Source: Roseateles_C aquae
Lineage (GTDB): Bacteria > Pseudomonadota > Gammaproteobacteria > Burkholderiales > Burkholderiaceae_C
Assembly (NCBI RefSeq): GCF_032337115.1
Contig: NZ_JAVXZY010000006.1
Location: 62,001 to 126,000, forward strand
DNA length: 64,000 nt
Direction of reading: 5' to 3'
Shown: positions 32,167 through 38,233 of the stretch, in pieces
How the letters are laid out: each line of letters begins with the position of its first letter
Numbering within the stretch: position 1 is the first letter of the stretch
Position numbers and translations under genes: made by a program
The notes under the pieces: generated by a model
The model's database searches: none
What the model was told of the DNA's origin: nothing
What the model saw: the letters and a program-made list of their open reading frames with translations, nothing else

Positions 32167-33254
32167 CAATGACCTCCGCTGCGATGCTGCAAGGCCGCGG
32201 CGCGCAGCCGCCCGACGATGCCGCTGGGGAAATGATAGACGGCCAGCACGAACAGCAGGCCCAGCCAGAGCAGCCAGCGCTCCGGCGCGATCAGCTGTGC
32301 CAGCACCGGCACGCCCTCCACCAGGCCGGCACCGAGCTTCATCAGCTCCTGCAGATAGTTCTGGGCCAGCATGAAGAGCACGCTGCCCAGTACCGCACCG
32401 TAGAGCGTGCCCATGCCGCCGATCACGGTGATCAGCAGCACATCCAGCATCAGCTCCATCGAGAGCGAGGTGTCCGGCCCGTTGTAGCGCAGCCAGAGCG
32501 CCAGCATCGCACCGGCACAGCAGGCAAACAGGGCGGCCAGCACATTGGACAGCGTGCGGTAGACGACGCTGCGGTAGCCGATGGCCTCGGCGCGGAAGTC
32601 GTTCTCGCGGATGGCCTGCAGCACCCGGCCGAAGGGCGAGTTGACGATGCGCAGCATCAAGAGCAGCAGACCCAGCGCGCTGAAGAACAGCAGGTAGTAG
32701 CTGGCAAAGCGGCCGTCGATGCTGGCGCCCAGCCAGGGCTCTTCGAGGAACTCGGTGCTGGGGCGCAGCAGCTCGGGCACCTGAAAGTTCAGCCCGTCCT
32801 CGCCGCCGGTCAGGTCCGACAGCTGCGAGGCCAGGCCCAGAAAGGCGCTGGCCACGGCCAGCGTGATCATCGCGAAGAAGATCGCCTTCACGCGCAGGCT
32901 GAACAGCCCGATCAGCAGCGACAGGCCCAGCGACAGCAGCAAGCTGGCTCCCAGGCCCACGGCCACCGCCGTCCAGCCCGGCTCCATGCGGCTGCTTGCA
33001 ATCGCGATGCCATAGGCGCCGATGCCGAAGAACATCGTGTGCGCAAAGCTGACGATGCCGGTGTAGCCCAAGAGCAGGTCGTAGCTGGCCACCAGCACGA
33101 TGAAGACCAGGATCTTGGCCGCCACGTTCAGCGCCTTGATGCCGGGGAAGAGAAACGGCGTCAGCGCGAGGCCGAACACAGCCACGAGCAGCAGCGCGGC
33201 CAGCCAGCGGCTGCGCGGCATGTCATGCGAGAGCAGCGATCTCAGCACGCTCAT
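32166..33254 (-). CDS. livM: Branched-chain amino acid-type ABC transporter permease LivM
   Basis: Inner-membrane permease of a HAAT-family importer, 362 residues, with about nine membrane segments. LLLGYTGIVSFAHTMFFGIGAY is the permease signature, and the cytoplasmic-loop EAA-like region RAIRENDFRAEAIGYR contacts the ATPases. The ATG at 33254 has GGAG eight bases upstream, which excludes a longer upstream reading with an odd basic N-terminus. Its stop overlaps the start of the hydrolase gene. The 124-base space before it, after livH, contains a small G/C hairpin. The order permease-last is unusual for liv operons, which commonly place the permeases before the ATPases. Confidence 0.94.
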   Translation of the reverse strand: MSVLRSLLSHDMPRSRWLAALLLVAVFGLALTPFLFPGIKALNVAAKILVFIVLVASYDLLLGYTGIVSFAHTMFFGIGAYGIAIASSRMEPGWTAVAVGLGASLLLSLGLSLLIGLFSLRVKAIFFAMITLAVASAFLGLASQLSDLTGGEDGLNFQVPELLRPSTEFLEEPWLGASIDGRFASYYLLFFSALGLLLLMLRIVNSPFGRVLQAIRENDFRAEAIGYRSVVYRTLSNVLAALFACCAGAMLALWLRYNGPDTSLSMELMLDVLLITVIGGMGTLYGAVLGSVLFMLAQNYLQELMKLGAGLVEGVPVLAQLIAPERWLLWLGLLFVLAVYHFPSGIVGRLRAAALQHRSGGH

Positions 33255-33338
33255 TCGATTTCTCCAGCTCGATCTTGAAGCAGCCACCGCCAGAGCCCAG
33301 CGGAGGCCATGGAACCGGCTTTGCCGGGCCATTGGGCT

Positions 33339-33356
33339 CGCCCCCTTGAGGGGGCG
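33339..33356. repeat. GC hairpin between livH and livM
   Basis: CGCCCCC-TTGA-GGGGGCG forms a perfect 7-bp stem within the 124-base livH-livM gap. It is a mild structure of the kind common in GC-rich genomes and might shield or pause the transcript. Confidence 0.45.
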
Positions 33357-33378
33357 TGCGAAGCGCGCAGGGGGTGGG

Positions 33379-34392
33379 TCATTTGTTCGCCGGGTAGAGG
33401 CCTTCTGGGCGCCAGAGCAAGATCGCCACCATCAGCGCAATGTTCGAGAACAGCGCCGCCTTGGGCGCCAGGAAACCACAGTAGTTGGCCAGCAGGCCGA
33501 CCAGCAGCGCGCCGACAAAGCAGCCCAGCGTCGAGCCCAGGCCGCCGATGATGATGACGATGAAGATCAGCGTGTTCACCTGCCCGCCGATCTGCGGCGT
33601 GACGCCCTGCTGGTACAGCCCCCACATCACCCCGCCCAGGCCGGCCAGCGCCGAACCGCCAACGAACACGGCCACGAACAGCCGCCGGATCCGGTAGCCC
33701 AGGCTTTCGACCATCTCGCGGTCCTGCACGCCGGCGCGCACCAGCAGGCCCAGCTTGGTGCGATTGAGCAGCCACAGCAGCAGCGCGAACACCGCCAGGC
33801 CCAGGCCCACGGCCAGCAGGCGGAATTTCTCGACCGCCACATCGCCGAACAGCAGCGAGCCGCGCAAGCCTTCGGGCAGCGGCAGCGGCACCAGCTGCGC
33901 GCCCCAGATCAGCTTGATCAGCTCCTCGCCGATGATCATGCCGCCCATGGTGATCAGGATCTGCTTCAGATGCTGGCCATACACCGGCCGCACCAGCACC
34001 CGCTCGAACAGCAGGCCGGCCGCGGCCGCCACCGCCATGCCGGCGCCACAGGCCAGGGCCACCGCCAGCAGGTTCTGCCACAGCAGCGGCGAGGCGCTCC
34101 AGTCGTTCATCGCGGCCATCACCGTGGTCGCCATGAAGGCACCCAGGGCGATGAACACGCCATGGCCGAAGTTCAGCACATCCATCAGGCCGAACACCAG
34201 GGTCAGGCCCGAGGCGATGATGAAGATGATCAGCCCCATCGCCAGCCCGGCCAGGCTCAGCGTGGCCCAGCTGCTGGCGCTGCCGATCAGCGGCAGGGCG
34301 CCCAGCGCCAGCGCGGCCAGCAGCCACAGCGGCCGCGCATCAAAGGCCGCGCGTGGCACGGCGCCGGCATTCACAGTCGTCGTGCTGCTCAT
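33379..34392 (-). CDS. livH: Branched-chain amino acid-type ABC transporter permease LivH
   Basis: Second permease of the importer, 337 residues with about eight membrane segments. The family signature is IIASGLTLVFGLMDVLNFGHGVFIALGA (FGLMDVLNFGHG part), and the coupling region has AGVQDREMVESLGYRIRRLF. The start overlaps the livF stop by ATGA. It would form a heterodimer with LivM and be driven by LivF and LivG. The ligand of the importer is not determined. Confidence 0.94.
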   Translation of the reverse strand: MSSTTTVNAGAVPRAAFDARPLWLLAALALGALPLIGSASSWATLSLAGLAMGLIIFIIASGLTLVFGLMDVLNFGHGVFIALGAFMATTVMAAMNDWSASPLLWQNLLAVALACGAGMAVAAAAGLLFERVLVRPVYGQHLKQILITMGGMIIGEELIKLIWGAQLVPLPLPEGLRGSLLFGDVAVEKFRLLAVGLGLAVFALLLWLLNRTKLGLLVRAGVQDREMVESLGYRIRRLFVAVFVGGSALAGLGGVMWGLYQQGVTPQIGGQVNTLIFIVIIIGGLGSTLGCFVGALLVGLLANYCGFLAPKAALFSNIALMVAILLWRPEGLYPANK

Positions 34393-35195
34393 TGATGTGC
34401 TCCCAGAGACAGGCCCAGCAGCCGCTGCTGCAGCGCTTCATCCTCGGCCAGCTCGCGCATCGCGCCGCTGTGCACCACGCGGCCATCGTCCATCACCGCC
34501 ACGCCATCGCCGAGCGCGCGGGCCACCATGAAGTTCTGCTCCACCATCAGGATGGTCGTGCCGGCCTGGCCAGGCTCGCTCGATGCGCCGGCGCCGCGCT
34601 TGAGCTCCTGCAGCGCCTCCACCATGTTCTGCACCATCGCCGGCGCCAGGCCCTTGGAAGGCTCATCAATCAAGAGCAGCCGGCGTGGCTCCACCATCGC
34701 GCGGGCAATCGCCAGCATCTGCTTCTGGCCGCCGCTGAGCTTGCCGGCCGGGTAGAGCCAGAACTTCTTCAGCGCCGGGAACAGGCGGAACAGCCAGTCC
34801 AGCCGCGCCGTGTCGAGATCGGCCAGTCGGCGTGCGCCGCGGGCCGCCAGCAGCATGTTCTCGCTGACCGTCAGCGCCGCAAAGATGCCCATGTTTTCCG
34901 GCACATAGGCGATGTCGCGGCGGGCGATATCGGGTGTGGCCGCCTGCCCGCTGGGGCCGCCAATCGCCTCGCCGGCAAAGCTGATGCGGCCACGGCTGGC
35001 CTGCCACAGCCCCATGATGGAACGCAGCGTGGTCGTCTTGCCGGCGCCGTTGCGGCCCAGCAGCATGGTCAGCTGCCCGGCGGGCACGGCGAGGTCCACG
35101 CCATGCAGGATGTGATAGGCGCCGATATGCGTGTGCACACCGCTCAGCTCCAGCAGCGGTGGCGACGAACTTGCCGGCTTGGCCGCCGCGCTCAT
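34389..35195 (-). CDS. livF: Branched-chain amino acid-type ABC transporter ATP-binding protein LivF
   Basis: ATPase of the importer, 268 residues, about 30 longer than usual. Walker A is GRNGAGKTT, the signature is LSGGQKQML, and Walker B is LLLIDEPSKGLAP. The extra length comes from an N-terminal extension and an insert rich in Gly/Ala/Ser (ELKRGAGASSEPGQAGTT) before the H-loop region ILMVEQNF. The motif EPSKGLAP is characteristic of LivF. It overlaps livG and livH by four bases each. Confidence 0.95.
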   Translation of the reverse strand: MSAAAKPASSSPPLLELSGVHTHIGAYHILHGVDLAVPAGQLTMLLGRNGAGKTTTLRSIMGLWQASRGRISFAGEAIGGPSGQAATPDIARRDIAYVPENMGIFAALTVSENMLLAARGARRLADLDTARLDWLFRLFPALKKFWLYPAGKLSGGQKQMLAIARAMVEPRRLLLIDEPSKGLAPAMVQNMVEALQELKRGAGASSEPGQAGTTILMVEQNFMVARALGDGVAVMDDGRVVHSGAMRELAEDEALQQRLLGLSLGAHQ

Positions 35196-35956
35196 GCCAC
35201 CACCCCGCTGCTGGCCACGGCCTTGCCCAGGTAGGCGCTTTGCACCACATCGGAGGCAATCACCGCCGCCGGCTCACCATCGGCCACCAGCTGGCCCTGA
35301 TGCAGCACAACGATGCGATCGGCCAGCTCGCGCACCACATCCATCTTGTGCTCCACCAGCAGAATCGTGTGCCGGCCCTCGCGCTTGAGCTCGCGGATCA
35401 GGTCCAGGATCACCGGCACCTCGTCCACGCTCATGCCGGCCGTGGGCTCATCGAACATATAGACCTTGGGCTGCAGCGCCATCAGCATCGCCACTTCCAG
35501 CTTGCGCTGATCGCCATGCGGCAGGCTGGCCGCATAGTGGCCGGCCCGGTCGGCGAGCCGCACCCGCTCCAGCAGCGCCATCGCCTCGTCGCTCAGCTCG
35601 CGCAGCTGCAACCACACCGTCAGCATCTTCAGCCCCAGCCCGCGCCGCGCCTGCACCGCCAGCCGCACGTTCTCCAGCACGCTCAGGTGCGGGAACAGCT
35701 GCGTCAGCTGAAAGGCCCGGCCCAGCCCGCGCCGCGTGCGCAGCGGCGCCGCCATCCGCGTCAGGTCCACCCCATCCAGCAAGACCTGCCCCTCACTGGC
35801 CGGCAACTGCCCCGAGATCAGATTGAAATAGGTCGTCTTGCCCGCGCCATTGGGGCCGACGATGGCCGTCAGCGTGCCCGGCTTGAACGCGCAGGAGACG
35901 CGATCCACCGCCACGTGGCCGCCGAAGCGAATGCTCAGGTTCTTGGTTTCAAGCAC
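35192..35956 (-). CDS. livG: Branched-chain amino acid-type ABC transporter ATP-binding protein LivG
   Basis: Second ATPase of the importer, 254 residues. Walker A is GPNGAGKTT, the early segment FNLISGQLPASEGQVLLDG is typical of LivG, the signature region is LPHGDQRKLEVAM, and Walker B is VYMFDEPTAGMS. GPNGAGKTTYFNLI and EPTAGM separate it from LivF. It is the first of four overlapping genes (livG-livF-livH-livM) plus the hydrolase. About 490 bases with structured repeats separate it from livK upstream, so it may have its own level of expression. Confidence 0.95.
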   Translation of the reverse strand: MLETKNLSIRFGGHVAVDRVSCAFKPGTLTAIVGPNGAGKTTYFNLISGQLPASEGQVLLDGVDLTRMAAPLRTRRGLGRAFQLTQLFPHLSVLENVRLAVQARRGLGLKMLTVWLQLRELSDEAMALLERVRLADRAGHYAASLPHGDQRKLEVAMLMALQPKVYMFDEPTAGMSVDEVPVILDLIRELKREGRHTILLVEHKMDVVRELADRIVVLHQGQLVADGEPAAVIASDVVQSAYLGKAVASSGVVA

Positions 35957-35987
35957 GATGGTTGGGTTTCAGGAGTTTTTGAATCGA

Positions 35988-36015
35988 CCACAGAGACACG
36001 GAGACACAGAGGAAT
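35988..36015. repeat. Single copy of the ACCACAGAGACAC repeat
   Basis: ACCACAGAGACACGGAGACACAGAG occurs here as one arm only, in the same sequence as the left arm at 22884. It lies at the livG-proximal end of the livK-livG gap and shows that the unit is dispersed in this genome. Confidence 0.85.
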
Positions 36016-36066
36016 ACAGAGAGCTAGCTTGACTGGCGCTGGCACCGCCAGCCGCCGCAACCCCAG

Positions 36067-36197
36067 CTTCCAGAGCCCGAGGCGTAGCGAGCGGACGGGA
36101 GACTAGGCGCGGGAGGACCCATGGACCGGAACGTACCTCCTGTACGTGAGGATCCATGGGAGGACCCGCAACGACGTATCCCGTTCGCGCAGTAGCC
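36067..36197. repeat. Hairpin repeat copy A (131 bp) in the livK-livG gap
   Basis: Contains a long hairpin with arms CCCATGGA/TCCATGGG and ACGTAC/GTACGT around the loop CTCCT, interrupted by a 5x5 internal loop (CCGGA facing GAGGA). Flanks shared with copy C include CTTCCAGAGCCCGAGGCGTAG and ACGACGTATCCCGTTCG. Copies A and C are exactly 240 bp apart. Confidence 0.9.
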
Positions 36198-36210
36198 AAG
36201 CAATCTGTCT

Positions 36211-36303
36211 AGGCGCGGGGGGACCCGTGGACCGGAACGCACTTCCTGTACGTGAGGATCCATGAGAGGACCCGCAACGACGGCAGGCGCCCCCGCAGTA
36301 GCC
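36211..36303. repeat. Hairpin repeat copy B (about 93 bp, shorter)
   Basis: Same hairpin in a degraded form: CCCGTGGA/TCCATGAG with one mismatch and one G-T pair, and ACGCAC/GTACGT with one mismatch. It lacks the 5' flank CTTCCAGAGCCCGAGG and differs after GACGGCAGG. It lies between copies A and C. Confidence 0.85.
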
Positions 36304-36306
36304 GAA

Positions 36307-36437
36307 CTTCCAGAGCCCGAGGCGTAGCGAGCGGGCGGGAGACAAGGCGCGGGCGGATCCGAAGACCGGAACGTACTCCCTGTACGTGAGGATCTTCGGA
36401 GGGACCTGCAACGACGTATCCCGTTCGCGCAGTAGCC
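36307..36437. repeat. Hairpin repeat copy C (131 bp)
   Basis: Same length and flanks as copy A. The upper stem is changed on both sides (TCCGAAGA/TCTTCGGA instead of CCCATGGA/TCCATGGG), keeping pairing through four compensatory changes. The inner stem ACGTAC/GTACGT and the internal loop CCGGA/GAGGA are unchanged. It ends six bases before the livK stop. Confidence 0.9.
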
Positions 36438-36442
36438 GAGCG

Positions 36443-37750
36443 TCAACGTTTGTTGCGGATGGGGACGTTCATTTCCTCCGGCTTGATCTCCCGCACCAGC
36501 TCCGGCACGCCCCACGCAAACGCCGGGTCCACCTTGATCCTGAAGTGATACATCGCCTGCAGCGCCTGGTGGTCCTCGGCGCGGAAGGTCATCTTGCCCT
36601 TGGGCGTCTCGAAGCTCATGCCTTCCATGGTCTTGATCAGCTTGTTGGTGCTGGTGTCGCCGGCCGTCTTCTTCAGCGCCTCGACGATGGCGATGGCCGC
36701 CGTCATGCCGCCGGCGGTGAAGAAGTCCGGCGGCGTTTTGTACTGCTTGTAGTGGTTGGCCACCAGCCATTCATTGACCGGGTTCTTGGGGATGCCGAAG
36801 TAGTAATACGTGGCGCCCTCCATGCCGGGGAACTGCTTGTAGGCCGTCATCGCCGGCAGGATATTGCCGCCGGTGGCGATCTCGATGCCATAGCGCTTCA
36901 GGTCGAGATCGGCGATCTTGAACGGGTTGCCGGCGCCGGCCCAGATGATGAAGATCACCTTGCGGCCGGGCTGATCCTTCAGCTTGTCGATCAGGCGCTG
37001 GGCACCGGCGGTGAAATCGGTGGTGTTGGTGGGCAGGTATTCCTCATGGACGATCTTGGCCTTCTTGACCGCGTCCTTGAAGGCCCTCACGCCATCGCGG
37101 CCAAAGGCATAGTCCTGCGCCAGCGTGGCCACCACGGTGCCGGGCTTGTCCAGCGCCACCGCGTTGGAGATCGCATCCTGGCTGCTGTTGCGGCCGGTGC
37201 GGAAGATGTACTTGTTCCACTTCTCGCCGGTGATCGCGTCGGCCACCGCCGGCTCCACCAGCAGGATCTTCTTGTACTCCTCGGCCACCGGCAGCAGTGC
37301 CAGCGCCACGCCCGAGGACGAGGGGCCAACGGCGATGTCCGCCTTGTCGTCCCCATAGGCTGCCGCCAGCAGGCTCTTGCCCACATCAGGCTTGCCCTGG
37401 TCATCCTTCTCGATCACCACCAGCTTGCGCCCGGCCACCGTCATCGTGCCATTGGTCGCATAGTCCAGGCCCATCAGGAAACCCGTCTGCGTCTGCTTGC
37501 CATAGGCCTCCAGCGGGCCGGTCTTGGAATAGACATGGGCGATGCGGATCTCCTTGCCCCCATCCGCCGCCTGCGCCAGCGGCCAGGCCAGGGCGCTGGC
37601 GGCGAGCAGGGCCAGGGCCGCGAAGGCGCGGCGCGGCGGGCGGGCTTGGCCGCGCATGTGGCAGGCATCGTGGCCTGCGTCCTCGGCTTGCACCTGAGGC
37701 GCGGCAGCGCCTCTCGTGATTGCGTTCTCGATCCGGGCATTCGGCAGCAT
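36443..37750 (-). CDS. livK: ABC transporter substrate-binding protein (HAAT/LivK type)
   Basis: Periplasmic ligand receptor of the importer, 435 residues from the ATG at 37750, which has AGGAG seven bases upstream. A normal signal peptide (RRAFAALALLAASALAWPLA) begins only at a Met about 31 residues later (37657), so either an unusual N-terminal extension exists or translation starts at 37657. The mature protein has the typical beginning EIRIAHVYSKTGPLEAYGKQ, then AVGPSSSGVALALLPVAEEY and QDYAFGRDGVRAF. TGGNILPAMTAYKQFPG matches Leu/Ile/Val-binding protein-like receptors. The ligand cannot be read from the sequence. It is separated from livG by structured repeats. Confidence 0.92.
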   Translation of the reverse strand: MLPNARIENAITRGAAAPQVQAEDAGHDACHMRGQARPPRRAFAALALLAASALAWPLAQAADGGKEIRIAHVYSKTGPLEAYGKQTQTGFLMGLDYATNGTMTVAGRKLVVIEKDDQGKPDVGKSLLAAAYGDDKADIAVGPSSSGVALALLPVAEEYKKILLVEPAVADAITGEKWNKYIFRTGRNSSQDAISNAVALDKPGTVVATLAQDYAFGRDGVRAFKDAVKKAKIVHEEYLPTNTTDFTAGAQRLIDKLKDQPGRKVIFIIWAGAGNPFKIADLDLKRYGIEIATGGNILPAMTAYKQFPGMEGATYYYFGIPKNPVNEWLVANHYKQYKTPPDFFTAGGMTAAIAIVEALKKTAGDTSTNKLIKTMEGMSFETPKGKMTFRAEDHQALQAMYHFRIKVDPAFAWGVPELVREIKPEEMNVPIRNKR

Positions 37751-38233
37751 CGTTGTCTCCTGTCTAGGCATCAGCCGTCTTGTGGCCTTGCTGATTGCAA
37801 GGGGCGTGCCTGGGGAGGGGAATGAGCGGAAACCCGGAGGCTGGGGCTTAGAAATGCGAAGGATCGGCCCTGTGCTGCAGTGATAGCCGCGCAGAACCTC
37901 AAAAAGCGGCGATTACTGCCTGAAATTCATGCAGTGATCAGAGGCACGCGTGTCTGAAATTCAGGCGGAAGCCTTGGCGGCGCACACAAGCGTATACACG
38001 CGACGACCTACCGCCTAAGGCAGTCGCGCCGCAGTCAATCTCGGTTGGCTCTCTCAAAGCCAAGCGGCTTTCAAGAATCAACTCGCGCAAACCTCAAATA
38101 CTTGTCCATCGCAGCTGCACCGGTGGGCATAAACATATCAAACCTGCAAATTTTATGTCTAAAAACTTAACACCGAACAGCGTCGAACAGCAATTTGCAT
38201 TTAACCGCGAATGCTTCCAAATAATTGGAAATT
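37751..38233. other. Promoter region of livK and edge of the AT-rich island
   Basis: No gene is supported. GC drops sharply at about 38,100 and stays low to about 41,580. Before that, two near-identical 10-base motifs CTGAAATTCA (37920 and 37954) and the repeated TGCAGTGAT (37878, 37930) are visible, possibly operator half-sites for livK. Short plus-strand ORFs at 38155-38578 overlap the end of the next gene and are not supported. Confidence 0.45.

Noticed and set aside
36024..36770. A 248-residue minus-strand frame through the hairpin repeats
   Set aside because: It reads the three repeats as the same peptide three times and overlaps the end of livK in another frame; no codon bias or domain.
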